Source: DATJGR01 sp963787045 (GTDB lineage: Bacteria; Pseudomonadota; Gammaproteobacteria; Pseudomonadales; Azotimanducaceae). Taken from it: DNA of 64,000 nt. Position numbers and translations under genes: made by a program. Of this stretch, positions 18,448 to 26,976 are shown piece by piece (the first letter of the stretch is position 1; the number at the start of each line of letters is the position of its first letter). The notes beneath the pieces were generated by a model, which was not told the DNA's origin, searched no databases, and worked only from the letters and a program-made list of their open reading frames with translations. Location: the NCBI GenBank assembly GCA_963787045.1, contig CAWBBR010000003.1, forward strand, positions 1 through 64,000, in the 5' to 3' direction.

Positions 18448-19521
18448 TCAAGGCCGCACTTCGTAGTACAGATTGCTCGGGTCTTCGAAGTCGTGCAGCG
18501 TGAACCGCGTGAAGCCCGCGGCGCGCACCATCCGTTCCGCCACGTCCGGATTGAAACCAAGCGTGCCCAACCCGGCGCCGCCCGGTTCGGAGAGCGCCGA
18601 CGACATGCACGCCGAGACGGAAAATCCGTAGAACATCGCCAGCATCGGATTGCGCATGTTCTTCTTGAAGTCGGCGTTGCTGCGAATGTCCTTGATCAGC
18701 CAGGTTCCGTCCGGCTTCAGCGCGCGGCGGATCGCTTCGATCACGGACGCCGGACGCGTCATGTCGTGCAGGCAATCGAAGGTGATCACGAAGTCGTAAG
18801 TGGGTACCGATGGCAACGCTTCGCCGCTCGCCGCGAACGTCTGCATGTTCGAAAGCGCAAGGTCGCGCACCTTCACCTGACAGTTGGCGATCGCGTGGCT
18901 GCTCGGGTCGTAGCCGTGAAACTCCGAGTTCGGAAATGCGGCGGCCATGCTCGCGAGCGCGAGTCCGCTGCCACAACCGACGTCGGCTACCGTGCAGCCG
19001 CGTTCGAGTTTCTGTTGCACGCCGTCCAGCGCGGGCACGATCTGCGGCACCAGCGCCTGTCGCACCCACGGTCCGAGCATCCGCTCGGTGCGATGCGCCG
19101 CGTTCGCGCCGAGTTGTTCGTAGCTGAGACCGATGCCGGTGCGGAACGCGTCGCACAGCTTGTCGACGATGTCGGGCGCGGTCGGTGTCGCGAACGCACC
19201 GGCCGCAAACGACAGGCTGCCGGATTCGTCGGCGAGCACGGCGGCGCCGACCGGCGTCAGTTCGAAGCGGTCGGGATCGTGATAGTCGAGCAACCGCGCG
19301 GCGGCCTGTCCGCGCAGCCATTCGAACAGCCAGCGCTCCTTCAGACCGGTGCGCGCGGCCAGTTCGGCCGCAGTCACCGGACCTGCACCGTTCAGCGCGC
19401 GATACAGCCCGAGGCGGTCGCCGATGTGAATCATCAGCGAGACGATCTCGCCCTGCTTGTAACTCCAGACGCTGAACGAATAACGCTTCAGCGCATCGGG
19501 ATCGATGAGCGACTCGGCCAT
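18448..19521 (-). CDS. Class I SAM-dependent methyltransferase with N-terminal winged-helix (Rv2258c-like)
   Basis: About 357 residues. An N-terminal winged-helix dimerisation part (LGLYRALNGAGPVTAAELAA, then GLKERWLFEWLRGQAAARLL) is followed by a Rossmann methyltransferase with motif I CTVADVGCGSGLAL and the acidic loop FHGYDPSSHAI. TYDFVITFDCLHDMTRP is the usual motif after strand 4. GGAAGGA precedes ATG 19521. Members of this architecture methylate small molecules; the acceptor is unknown. It ends 23 bases from the PhyH gene on the other strand. Confidence 0.85.
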   Translation of the reverse strand: MAESLIDPDALKRYSFSVWSYKQGEIVSLMIHIGDRLGLYRALNGAGPVTAAELAARTGLKERWLFEWLRGQAAARLLDYHDPDRFELTPVGAAVLADESGSLSFAAGAFATPTAPDIVDKLCDAFRTGIGLSYEQLGANAAHRTERMLGPWVRQALVPQIVPALDGVQQKLERGCTVADVGCGSGLALASMAAAFPNSEFHGYDPSSHAIANCQVKVRDLALSNMQTFAASGEALPSVPTYDFVITFDCLHDMTRPASVIEAIRRALKPDGTWLIKDIRSNADFKKNMRNPMLAMFYGFSVSACMSSALSEPGGAGLGTLGFNPDVAERMVRAAGFTRFTLHDFEDPSNLYYEVRP

Positions 19522-19646
19522 GTCCTTCCCCTCTCTTGTAGTCGTGTATGCACAAAGCATCGAGCAGAGATGCTAGCGCTGCGGCCCAGTGCGCGTAAAA
19601 CTTGGAGAATCGCCCAACCCAACCCAAACAGGAGCTCAGCCGGCAG

Positions 19647-20456
19647 ATGAAGACCCTCACCGCAATCTCAATGCTGCTGCTGTCGAGTCTCGCAGTCGCG
19701 GGTCCGAAGCTCTACGTTTTCGATTGCGGCGCCATCCAGCTGGCCGACGTCACGATGTTCGGTCTGCAGCCGGACGAAACGCCGGTGCGCGAGCTGTTCG
19801 TGCCGTGCTATCTGATAGAACACGGCAACGAACGGCTGTTGTGGGATACCGGCTTGCCCCTCAACGTCGCCGGTCAGGGAAAAGTGACGATGGATGGCGG
19901 CGATTCCTTCCTGTACGAGCGCTCGATCGTCGATCAGCTCGCTGCAATGGGCATCAAGCCCGCCGACATCACGTACGTCGCGTTCTCGCATCTGCACGCC
20001 GACCACGCCGGCGGCGCAAATGCGTTCGCAGGATCGAACGTGCTGATGCAGAAGGCGGAGTGGGACTCGGCGCAAGCCGGCAACCCGGAGTTCGAACCCT
20101 CGGAGGTCTTCTCGAAGCTGAAGGAATCGAAAATGAAGATCATCGAAGGCGACTACGACGTGTTCGGCGACGGCAGCGTCACCATCGTCTCTGCGCCGGG
20201 ACATACGCCGGGGCACCAGGTGTTACTGATCAAACTCGCAAAGACCGGTCCGGTGATGCTGTCCGGCGACCTCTATCACTTTCGCGAAAGCCGCCTGCTG
20301 CGACGGGTGCCGAAATTCAACTACGACGCGGCGATGTCGCTGCGATCCATCGACGACATCGAAGTGCTGCTGGACAGGACCTACGCAACGCTATGGATCG
20401 AACACGACAAAGCGTTCGCCGACACGCTGAGGAAGGCGCCGGAGTTCTACGAGTAA
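19647..20456 (+). CDS. Exported metallo-beta-lactamase fold hydrolase (AHL-lactonase-like)
   Basis: 269 residues with a clear signal peptide (MKTLTAISMLLLSSLAVAG). The dinuclear zinc motif is SHLHADHAGG, with further ligands in SAPGHTPGH, the bridging Asp in LSGDLYHF and a last His in WIEHDKAF. This full set matches the AiiA/MLR-type lactonase branch, which opens N-acyl homoserine lactones, but the family also includes other lactonases. The secretion signal is unusual for a cytoplasmic AiiA-type enzyme and fits periplasmic action. AGGAG lies about 12 bases before the start. Confidence 0.8.
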   Translation: MKTLTAISMLLLSSLAVAGPKLYVFDCGAIQLADVTMFGLQPDETPVRELFVPCYLIEHGNERLLWDTGLPLNVAGQGKVTMDGGDSFLYERSIVDQLAAMGIKPADITYVAFSHLHADHAGGANAFAGSNVLMQKAEWDSAQAGNPEFEPSEVFSKLKESKMKIIEGDYDVFGDGSVTIVSAPGHTPGHQVLLIKLAKTGPVMLSGDLYHFRESRLLRRVPKFNYDAAMSLRSIDDIEVLLDRTYATLWIEHDKAFADTLRKAPEFYE

Positions 20457-20498
20457 TGCGAACCCGACGCATAGCGCGTCTATGACAGCTGACGAGCG

Positions 20499-21698
20499 CT
20501 AGTTCGGCGGAAACAGCGGTGCTTCAGACTCGAGTCGCGCGCGTCCGGCCTGTTCCGCGACGAGGTCGCAGTCGAACACGGTGTGCGCGCTCATCATCTG
20601 CACGTCGCGGTTGAGCCGTTGCAGTTCGTTGTCGAGGTAGTGCACGCCGGCGCCGCTGCCGTCCATCACGTTGCGAACGATGCTGCGGCACGCGTGCACC
20701 ACGTGCGCGATCGTCAGCCGCATCTCGATCTGATCGACTCCGCTGAGGCGCGCTTCGCCACGCGCGTGGCGCTCGATCGCGCGCGCCGCAGCGCGCAGCA
20801 CCGTTTCCGCGGCGCGCACGTCGGCGATCGCAGTGGCGAGTCGAATCTGCGCAGACGCGCTCTGGCTCTGCACTTTGTGCGTGCCGAAGCGCACGCGTTC
20901 ACCGATCAGCGAACGATACAGTTGTACCGCGCGACGCGCGGCGCCGAGCGCGGGAATCGCCGCGGTCAGCGACAGGAACGGCGGCACCGGCAAGCGCATC
21001 AGGTAAGTGGCGTTCGCGCCTGCCGTCACCGCCGGCGGCGTGAGCAGCGACATGTTGCGTTCGGGTACGAACAGCTTGTTCGCGACGATGTCGCGGCTGC
21101 CGGTAGCGATCATGCCGTCGACGTGCCACGTGTCGATCACTTCGACGTCGGCCGGGCGCACCAGGCACAACCGCTGTATCGGTGTCGGCTCGGCCGGAAC
21201 CATGGCGGAGAGCAGTACCCAATCCGCGTGCACGATGCCGGTCGCAAACTTCCAGTGGCCGGTGAGTTCGTAGCCATCGCCTTTCGGTGTGGCTTCGCCG
21301 CTGCGCGGATTCACGCTGCCCGGCGCGAGGATGTACGGCGCGGTGCCGAACACGTCCTGCTGCAGCTCTTCGGAGAAGAGGCCGAGCAGCCAGTTGTGTT
21401 CCATATAGAAGGTGGTGATCCAGCCGGTGGACGGGCACGCCTCGCTCACTGCAACGCCGATGTCCACGAACAGATCGAGACCGATCTCGTAGCCGCCGAA
21501 ACGTCGCGGGACGAACGAGCGGAACACACCGGTCGCCTTCAGCGCCTCGATCACGTCGTCGGCGGGTTTGCGATCGCGCTCCGCTTCGCGCGCGCGTTCG
21601 GCAATCAGCGGTACGGTCGCGCGAACGCGATCGAGCAGGCCGTCCAGCGGCAGCTCTTCGACGCGCACCGAAGCGGAATCTCTAGCGGATGCGCTCAA
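20499..21698 (-). CDS. Acyl-CoA dehydrogenase-fold flavin monooxygenase (HpaH/DszC-like)
   Basis: 399 residues, intact. The sequence has the acyl-CoA dehydrogenase fold (FRSFVPRRFGGYEIGLDLFV; STGWITTFYMEHNWLLGLF; ELTGHWKFATGIVHADWVLL), but lacks the usual catalytic Glu context, and matches the group D flavin monooxygenases such as HpaB/HsaA and DszC, which use FMNH2 from a separate reductase. The TTG start at 21698 overlaps the stop of the VOC gene (TTGA), supporting coupling. HsaA-type proteins act on phenolic steroid intermediates, so an aromatic or steroid substrate is plausible but not proven. Confidence 0.8.
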   Translation of the reverse strand: MSASARDSASVRVEELPLDGLLDRVRATVPLIAERAREAERDRKPADDVIEALKATGVFRSFVPRRFGGYEIGLDLFVDIGVAVSEACPSTGWITTFYMEHNWLLGLFSEELQQDVFGTAPYILAPGSVNPRSGEATPKGDGYELTGHWKFATGIVHADWVLLSAMVPAEPTPIQRLCLVRPADVEVIDTWHVDGMIATGSRDIVANKLFVPERNMSLLTPPAVTAGANATYLMRLPVPPFLSLTAAIPALGAARRAVQLYRSLIGERVRFGTHKVQSQSASAQIRLATAIADVRAAETVLRAAARAIERHARGEARLSGVDQIEMRLTIAHVVHACRSIVRNVMDGSGAGVHYLDNELQRLNRDVQMMSAHTVFDCDLVAEQAGRARLESEAPLFPPN

Positions 21699-22256
21699 CC
21701 CGCGGCTCGAACGCCCTCTTCTTCACGCGGCGGCAGCTTCTGGCCGCGCTCCAGACGGAAGCGTATCTGCGGCACCGCGTCGTCCGCGTTGAACGCACGC
21801 AACAGGTGGCAGCACTCGAGCTGCAGGCCGTTCGGATCTTCGAAGTAGATCGACTTCGACCAGCCCTTCGTGATCGACCGGACCTTTCACTTCGACGCCG
21901 TGTTCCTGCAGCCGTTTCTGCGTCGCATCGAGCGACTCGAGCGAATCGCAGTTGAACGCGAAGTGATACACGCCCGGCATCAGGCCGAGACCTTTGTTGA
22001 TGCCGGAATCGAAATCCTTCGGGTAGCCTTCGACGTCTTCGCCGCTCATGAAGCCGAGCAGCTGGCCGTTGCCGATGTCGAAGAAGAAATGCTTCATCAC
22101 GCCGCGCTTGCCGAGCTCCACGAGGTCGGCGCGCACCAGCGGAAAGCCGAGCACCTCTTCGTAGAACTTGCGCGTCGCTTCCATGTTCTTGGTGCCGAGA
22201 TCGATGTGGTTCAAACCGAGGCACTTCATCGTTGGGGTGACTGCGGGTGCGGTCAT
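21695..22256 (-). CDS. VOC superfamily (glyoxalase/extradiol dioxygenase fold) protein, one frameshift
   Basis: About 186 residues once repaired. The start at 22256 has AGGAGG upstream. Sequence begins CLGLNHIDLGTKNMEATRKF, with His as the first metal ligand; further on comes YHFAFNCDSLESLD. The frame shifts near 21860 and resumes as SIYFEDPNGLQLECCHLL, supplying the C-terminal Glu ligand, and ends in PPREEEG before the stop at 21695. The protein could be a ring-cleavage or isomerase enzyme. It is coupled to the flavin monooxygenase gene, consistent with a joint aromatic pathway. Confidence 0.78.
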
Positions 22257-22450
22257 TGCGTCCTCCTCGCGCGAGCTGCGCGGCCGCCGGTGAATGTCGG
22301 TCGAGGATATTCGCGTTACGCGTCGCGCCGCAAGAAGCAATCGATCCGCGACCATTACCCGCAACGACGTCACGTTGCCAACCGCGTCGCGTCTTGGAAA
22401 ATCGCAGGATTTCCTTACCATGGGCGGGCCGTTCGACGCCGGCGGCTTTT

Positions 22451-22475
22451 TCGACAGTGTCAGATTTTCTGTCAA
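22451..22475. promoter_or_regulatory. Inverted repeat with a TTGACA box upstream of the VOC/monooxygenase operon
   Basis: TCGACAG (22451-22457) and CTGTCAA (22469-22475) form an imperfect inverted repeat in the 248-base gap between the VOC start and the upstream TetR gene. Read on the minus strand, the right arm contains TTGACA, a consensus -35. A matching -10 was not found at normal spacing. This may be an operator for the neighbouring TetR protein; the rest of the gap shows nothing clear. Confidence 0.35.
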
Positions 22476-22504
22476 TGCGGGTGAGGGGAGAGCGCCGAAG
22501 GGCG

Positions 22505-23293
22505 CTAGGGGGATTCGTGTTCTGCGAGCATCACGCGGATGCGTTCGTGCGAAAGACCGGCGGCCTCGCCGAGCTTGCGCAGGCTCAGACCCGCGGCCGC
22601 GGCGGTCGCCACCGCGTTGCGAAGCGCGGCCTGCGCGCGTTTGGCAGCCGCGGCGCGAGCCCGCACGCGAGCGAGGTGGGCATTCGTGCCGCGCGCCTGC
22701 TCCGGCGTCGGATGCAGCAGTTGTTCGGCCAGTTGCGACACCGTTGCGGTGCTCGCGGTCGGTTCGCCGAGTGCGCGTTGCACCAGCATGCCGAAAGCGA
22801 GGGCGCTGATCAGGCGCGCCAGTTCGTCGTGCGGCATGTGGGGATCGATGAAGCCCGCGTCGACGCCGGCCCGCGTCATCCGTTCGAACGCTTCCTGGCG
22901 TACCGCCACCATCTTCTTCAGTGCTTTCGCCGCGTCCGCGTCGCGGCGCGCGAACGCGATGACGTCGAGCAGAATCAGCGCCCGGCGGCCGAGCGATGCA
23001 TCTACCAATCCCTGCGCGAGCGCGTCCGTGAGTTGGGTGGCCGGCACCTTGGCCGCGTCGAGCGCGAGGTTCGTGAACTTGTCTGCGGTGCGCAGCCCCA
23101 GCGCTTCGAGCAGCAGGTCGAGCTTGCCCTCGAAGTGTGCATACACGGCGCCCGTGGTCACGCCGGCGCGACGCGCGATCGCCGCCAGCGTGGTCGCGGC
23201 GTAGCCGTTGCGCGAGAACTCTTCGACCGCCGCTTCGATCAGCGTCTCGCGCGCGTTCGAACTCTGACGAGCGGCTTTCAGCTTGGCCGGCAC
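22505..23293 (-). CDS. TetR family regulator with an additional C-terminal helix-turn-helix-like segment
   Basis: 262 residues, GTG start. The N-terminal TetR HTH is clear: ETLIEAAVEEFSRNGYAATT then AIARRAGVTTGAVYAHFEGK. The middle is the helical ligand-binding domain. After about residue 215 there is a second HTH-like unit (RNAVATAAAAGLSLRKLGEA then AGLSHERIRVMLAEH), which TetR proteins normally lack. It is divergent from the NTF2-like operon at 23347 and upstream of the VOC/monooxygenase operon, so it could control either or both. Confidence 0.82.
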   Translation of the reverse strand: MPAKLKAARQSSNARETLIEAAVEEFSRNGYAATTLAAIARRAGVTTGAVYAHFEGKLDLLLEALGLRTADKFTNLALDAAKVPATQLTDALAQGLVDASLGRRALILLDVIAFARRDADAAKALKKMVAVRQEAFERMTRAGVDAGFIDPHMPHDELARLISALAFGMLVQRALGEPTASTATVSQLAEQLLHPTPEQARGTNAHLARVRARAAAAKRAQAALRNAVATAAAAGLSLRKLGEAAGLSHERIRVMLAEHESP

Positions 23294-23346
23294 GGCCGTA
23301 CTCTCATGACGGATGGTCAGGCCATTCTAGCCGCGGAACCCCACGC

Positions 23347-23760
23347 ATGACCGACGCCGAATTGCGCGCGCTCTGCCACCGCTTCTTCGATGCCATCGAA
23401 CGGGGCGACCACGCCGCGGTCGCGCAGATCTATGCGCCGCAGTTCCGCATGTGGGTGAACCTCACCGGCACCGAGAGCACCGCGGAAGAGAATCTCACCG
23501 TGTTGCGCGACGGCGCGAAGCTGCATCGCCGGCGGACGTACGACGATCGCATCGTCAATACGTTCGCAAACGGCTTCATCGTGCAGTACTCGGTGAACGT
23601 GGTGACACATTCCGGCGCGCGCACGTCGCTCGCGGCGTGCGTGGTCGCGCGGTGCCACAACGGCCAGATCGTGCGCATCGACGAGTATCTCGATTCGGGT
23701 AAGTTCGAGCGGAGCGCCAACGAGCGCACCGGGTCGCGAAGAGAGAGGACAGGAGCATGA
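23347..23760 (+). CDS. NTF2/SnoaL-like protein, first of three tandem paralogues
   Basis: 137 residues. The core resembles the next two proteins: ALCHRFFDAIERGDHAAVAQ, a variable strand with IYAPQFRMWVNL, then YDDRIVNTFANGFIVQYSVN and VRIDEYLDSGKF. The NTF2-like fold supports cyclase, isomerase, dehydratase or binding roles. The last bases overlap the start of the second copy (ATGA). Here the position of the HN/Trp-His pocket residues (WVNL) differs from the second copy (WHNV), hinting at different substrates. Confidence 0.75.
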   Translation: MTDAELRALCHRFFDAIERGDHAAVAQIYAPQFRMWVNLTGTESTAEENLTVLRDGAKLHRRRTYDDRIVNTFANGFIVQYSVNVVTHSGARTSLAACVVARCHNGQIVRIDEYLDSGKFERSANERTGSRRERTGA

Positions 23761-24167
23761 CAGAAGGCGAGATTCGCGAACTGTGCAACCGCTTCTTCGA
23801 TGCGTATCAGGATCGGCGCGTCGACGAGCTCGCCGAGATCTATGCGGCGGATTGCGTGGTGTGGCACAACGTGTTCGGCGGGCGCGAAATGTCCGGCGCG
23901 GACAACCTCGCGGCGCTGCCGGCGAGCTACGAAGGGCAACGCCGGCGCACGTACAACGACCGCATCATCAACACGTTCGCGGGCGGCTTCGTCATTCAGT
24001 ACACGTTGCACGGGGTGCAGCACAGCGGACACAACGGCGCCTTGTGGATCTGCATCGTCGGTCTGTGCAGCGACGGCAGGATCACGCGCATCGACGAGTA
24101 CATGGACTCCGGCAAATTTCCGGCGTGGCGCGGTGCGGCGCGATCGGTCGAGGAGAAAGCATCGTGA
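23757..24167 (+). CDS. NTF2/SnoaL-like protein, second tandem paralogue
   Basis: 136 residues. ELCNRFFDAYQDRRVDELAE, then ADCVVWHNVFGG, then YNDRIINTFAGGFVIQYTLH and ITRIDEYMDSGKFPAW align with the flanking copies almost without gaps. WHN in the pocket strand is the pattern of the ester/epoxide-type NTF2-like enzymes that I know. The start overlaps the stop of the first copy and its stop overlaps the GTG of the third, so all three are coupled in translation. Confidence 0.75.
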   Translation: MTEGEIRELCNRFFDAYQDRRVDELAEIYAADCVVWHNVFGGREMSGADNLAALPASYEGQRRRTYNDRIINTFAGGFVIQYTLHGVQHSGHNGALWICIVGLCSDGRITRIDEYMDSGKFPAWRGAARSVEEKAS

Positions 24168-24559
24168 GACAGGACTGGAATCTGCTGACGCTGTGCGATC
24201 GGTTCTTCGACGCGATCGAGCAGAAAGACTTTGCAACGCTCGAACGCTGCTACGCACCCGAGGCGGTCGTGTGGCACAGCCATGACTGCCTGTATCAGCC
24301 GCGCGACGCGAATCTCGCCACGCTGAAAGACGGCATGACGCGGCTGAAGAAGATGCGTTTCAAGAACCGGCGCGTACACACGTTCGAGGGCGGTTTCGTG
24401 CAGCAGCACACGCTATTCATAACGCACCCGAACGATTTTGTTGGGCAGATGGACGTGTGTTTCGTGGCGTTCGTGCGCGACAGCATGATCTCGCGCGCAT
24501 ACGAGTACTTCGATACGGGCCAGATCGAGAAATTCCTCGGTCCGGCACGAAGCGGTTGA
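24164..24559 (+). CDS. NTF2/SnoaL-like protein, third tandem paralogue
   Basis: 131 residues, GTG start at 24164 within GTGA overlapping the previous stop, with AGGAGAAAG a few bases before. LCDRFFDAIEQKDFATLERC, then APEAVVWHSHDCL and RVHTFEGGFVQQHTLF match the other two copies, though the C-terminal DEY is changed to YEYFDTGQIEKFL. The fold is the same; pocket residues differ again. It is followed 40 bases later by a VOC gene. Confidence 0.72.
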   Translation: MRQDWNLLTLCDRFFDAIEQKDFATLERCYAPEAVVWHSHDCLYQPRDANLATLKDGMTRLKKMRFKNRRVHTFEGGFVQQHTLFITHPNDFVGQMDVCFVAFVRDSMISRAYEYFDTGQIEKFLGPARSG

Positions 24560-24598
24560 GCGTAGAATCCAGGCAACGGTTAGATGGTGGGAGGCGAA

Positions 24599-25162
24599 AT
24601 GGCTACTGAGAAGTTCGAGTATCTGGGCGTCAATCACGTGGCGCTCGTCTGCAAAGACATGAAAGAGACGGTCGATTTCTACACGAACGTGCTCGAGATG
24701 CCGCTCGTGAAGACGATCCAGCTCGGCGATCGCGGGCAACACTTCTTCTTCGACGCCGGCAACGGCGCCACGATCGCGTTCTTCTGGTTCCCGAATGCGC
24801 CCGAAGCGGCGCCGGGTATCGCGTCGCAGGATCAGCGGCCCGGCTCGAGCTTCACCAGCGCGCACGCGTCGATGAATCACCTGGCCATTTCGATTCCGCT
24901 CGAGAAGTTCGACGAGTACGTGGCGCGTCTGAAGGGGAAGGGCATCCGCGTGCACGTGATCAATCACGCCGACAATCCCGAGGGTTACACGGTCGGCGTT
25001 ACCGACAAGACGTGGATTCGCTCGATGTACTTTGCAGATCCCAGCGGCATCGCGATGGAACTCGCGGCCTACACGCGCGCGTTTCGTCCCGACGACGTGG
25101 CGCACACGCCGGCGACGTACGCCGATCGCGAACGTTACGCGGCCGCGACCAACGGTCACTAG
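24599..25162 (+). CDS. VOC superfamily protein (ring-cleavage/glyoxalase fold)
   Basis: 187 residues, intact. YLGVNHVALVCKDMKETVDF gives the first His ligand; SMNHLAISIPLEKFDEYVAR the second; SMYFADPSGIAMELAAYTR the C-terminal Glu. ATG 24599 is preferred because GGGAGG lies five bases upstream; ATG 24584 is further from any SD. It resembles the VOC protein at 21695 in layout, and sits in the NTF2-like operon before a glutathione transferase, so an isomerase or dioxygenase role in the same pathway is likely. Confidence 0.8.
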   Translation: MATEKFEYLGVNHVALVCKDMKETVDFYTNVLEMPLVKTIQLGDRGQHFFFDAGNGATIAFFWFPNAPEAAPGIASQDQRPGSSFTSAHASMNHLAISIPLEKFDEYVARLKGKGIRVHVINHADNPEGYTVGVTDKTWIRSMYFADPSGIAMELAAYTRAFRPDDVAHTPATYADRERYAAATNGH

Positions 25163-25174
25163 CGACGCGCGGCG

Positions 25175-25897
25175 ATGATCGACAGCTATTTCGTCAACAC
25201 GCCGAACGGCCGCAAGGTGTCGATCATGCTGGCCGAAACCGCGTTGCCGCATCGATTGATCCGCGGCGATCGCGGCGAGGTCGACCATCTGAGCAAAGAG
25301 TTCCGCAAGATCAATCCGAACGCGCGGCTGCCGGCGATCGTCGACCACGACCCGCCGGGCGGCGGTGAGCCGTTCCCGGTGTTCGAGTCCGGCGCGATTC
25401 TGATCTACCTGGCCGAGAAGACCGGACGTTTTCTGTCGACCGAGCCGCGCGCGCGTTCCGCGCAGCTGCAGTGGGTGATCTGGCAGATGGCCGGCCTCGG
25501 TCCGATGCACGGCCAGGCGCATCACTTCGCGCGCTATGCGCCCGAACCGGTCGATGCGTACGCGCAGCAGCGCTTCACGCGTGAGGCGGAGCGGTTGTTG
25601 TACGTGATGAATCGCCGGCTCGGCGAAACCGCGTATCTAGGCGGCGACGCATACTCGATCGCCGACATGTGCTCGTGGCCGTGGATCAATCAGATGAACG
25701 TGATCGGTCTGGAGCGCGCGAACTTTGCGAACGTGAACCGCTGGTTCGAGGCGGTAGCCGCGCGCCCCGGCGTCATCGAAGGCTGCCGCTTCGAGTTGCC
25801 GAAGCTGATGCAGCAGCCCGGCCGCATTCCGTTGACCGCCGAGCAATTCTCGCGCGGCTTCGGCGACGTCATGCACGCGGCGAACCGCGCCGACTGA
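25175..25897 (+). CDS. Glutathione S-transferase family protein (YghU/Ure2p-like)
   Basis: 240 residues. The thioredoxin-like N-terminal domain begins MIDSYFVNTPNGRKVSIMLA, with TPNGRKV being the motif of the Nu-class/YghU GSTs, and the glutathione-binding ESGAILIYLAEKTGRF follows cis-Pro (RLPAIVDHD). The all-helical C-terminal half contains ARSAQLQWVIWQMAGLGPM. YghU-type enzymes reduce disulfides or peroxides with bound glutathione. It closes the operon that starts with the NTF2-like paralogues. Confidence 0.88.
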   Translation: MIDSYFVNTPNGRKVSIMLAETALPHRLIRGDRGEVDHLSKEFRKINPNARLPAIVDHDPPGGGEPFPVFESGAILIYLAEKTGRFLSTEPRARSAQLQWVIWQMAGLGPMHGQAHHFARYAPEPVDAYAQQRFTREAERLLYVMNRRLGETAYLGGDAYSIADMCSWPWINQMNVIGLERANFANVNRWFEAVAARPGVIEGCRFELPKLMQQPGRIPLTAEQFSRGFGDVMHAANRAD

Positions 25898-25945
25898 CGC
25901 GCGCCGCTCGCGGCCGAGCCAGACCGTTGGCAATGGACCGCGGGA

Positions 25946-26603
25946 TCAGCCGCTGGTCATCCCGAGACTCGCCATCGCAGCGTCGGCCTTTTCTTTGGCC
26001 TGCTGCGCTGCCGCCACTGCGTTACGCGTATCACCGGTGGATTGTGCAGTAGTGGCGGCGGTCCACGATGACTTCGCGTCGGCCAGATCCGTCTGCGCCG
26101 ATGCCAGCGCATCCGCCGTGAGGGTGGCCGGCAGCTTCTTCGACTTCCCGAGCATGGCGACGCGACTCTCGATGGCCGCGATCTGTTGCGGAAGCGCGTC
26201 GGACAGCGTCGCCCAGTCGGTGGTCAGCGCCTGCGCGTCGGCTGCCTGACGGGCGGCGGTTTCCGCCGCCTCCTTCGCGACAGCCTCTTTGACGGCAGTA
26301 TCTTTCGCGGCGACGAGCGCCTGCGCTTTCGCGAGCACGGCCGGAGCGCCGCTGATCACGCCGGCGTAGTCCTTCTGTTGGAATCTCTCCCGCAGGTTCG
26401 TGAGTTGATCGTTGACTGCTTTCACCTCGTCGGGAACGTAGCGCTGCGCGTCGGGACCGGCTGCTGCAACCGCCATCTCGATGTCGGTGATCGCCTTCTT
26501 CGCAGGCTCCATCTGGTTGGAACAGCCCGCCAGTGCGACAGCGAGTGCCAGCAGCAGGTAGAACGCGCGCGGATTTCGTTTGATGTGTGTGGATCTGTGA
26601 CAC
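25946..26603 (-). CDS. Predicted lipoprotein with helical coiled-coil region, one frameshift
   Basis: Bears a lipobox LALAVALAGC followed by SNQMEPAKKAITDIEMAVAA, with the rest rich in Ala, Lys, Gln and Glu and predicted as long helices (VLAKAQALVAAKDTAVKEAV; AKEAAETAARQAADAQAL). The likely GTG start at 26603 has GAGGAGG upstream but is out of frame with the lipobox; a one-base indel near 26575 restores it. The mature protein would be anchored in a membrane and may span part of the envelope. No family is recognised. It follows a LysM gene on the same strand. Confidence 0.6.
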
Positions 26604-26642
26604 GAATGCCTCCTCGTCAGAGTGGTTCGAGCCGAGCCGTCG

Positions 26643-26855
26643 CTATGGAATGCGCAAGCGCTGGCCGACCTTGATCTTGTCGGGATCGGTGAGAACGTCT
26701 GTGTTGGCGTTGAAGATGTCGCGATACAGGTTGCCGTCGCCGTAGTGTTCCTTCGCGATCTTCCATAGCGTGTCGCCCGCTTTGACTTCGTACCATTGCG
26801 TGTACGCGTTGTCGCCGCTCTGCGGCGTCGATCCGGGTGGTTTGCTGTCTGCCAT
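26643..26855 (-). CDS. Small LysM domain protein
   Basis: 70 residues, intact, with GGAGG before the start. After a 20-residue Ser/Pro-rich lead, one LysM domain is seen: WYEVKAGDTLWKIAKEHYGD, then IFNANTDVL and KIKVGQRLRIP. LysM modules bind N-acetylglucosamine in peptidoglycan. There is no signal peptide, as in cytoplasmic LysM proteins of the BON/LysM YgaU type, which makes its location uncertain. The lipoprotein gene lies 40 bases downstream, suggesting an envelope operon. Confidence 0.85.
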   Translation of the reverse strand: MADSKPPGSTPQSGDNAYTQWYEVKAGDTLWKIAKEHYGDGNLYRDIFNANTDVLTDPDKIKVGQRLRIP

Positions 26856-26932
26856 GAATGTCGCCTCCGTGCGCGCCGGCGTCGACGCCCGATCATGGTG
26901 CTCCGCGCATTCAGCGCAGGTCCATTTTGGGC

Positions 26933-26946
26933 GTTAGATGTCTAAC
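26933..26946. promoter_or_regulatory. Short inverted repeat upstream of the LysM/lipoprotein operon
   Basis: GTTAGA (26933-26938) and TCTAAC (26941-26946) form a tight inverted repeat with a two-base centre, about 78 bases before the LysM start and 31 bases after the end of the alpha/beta-hydrolase gene. It may be a small regulator site or an RNA hairpin ending the preceding gene. No U tract follows, so the terminator reading is weak. Confidence 0.25.
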
Positions 26947-26976
26947 ACACGCGTTGCTCGCGGCGCGACGAACCGA

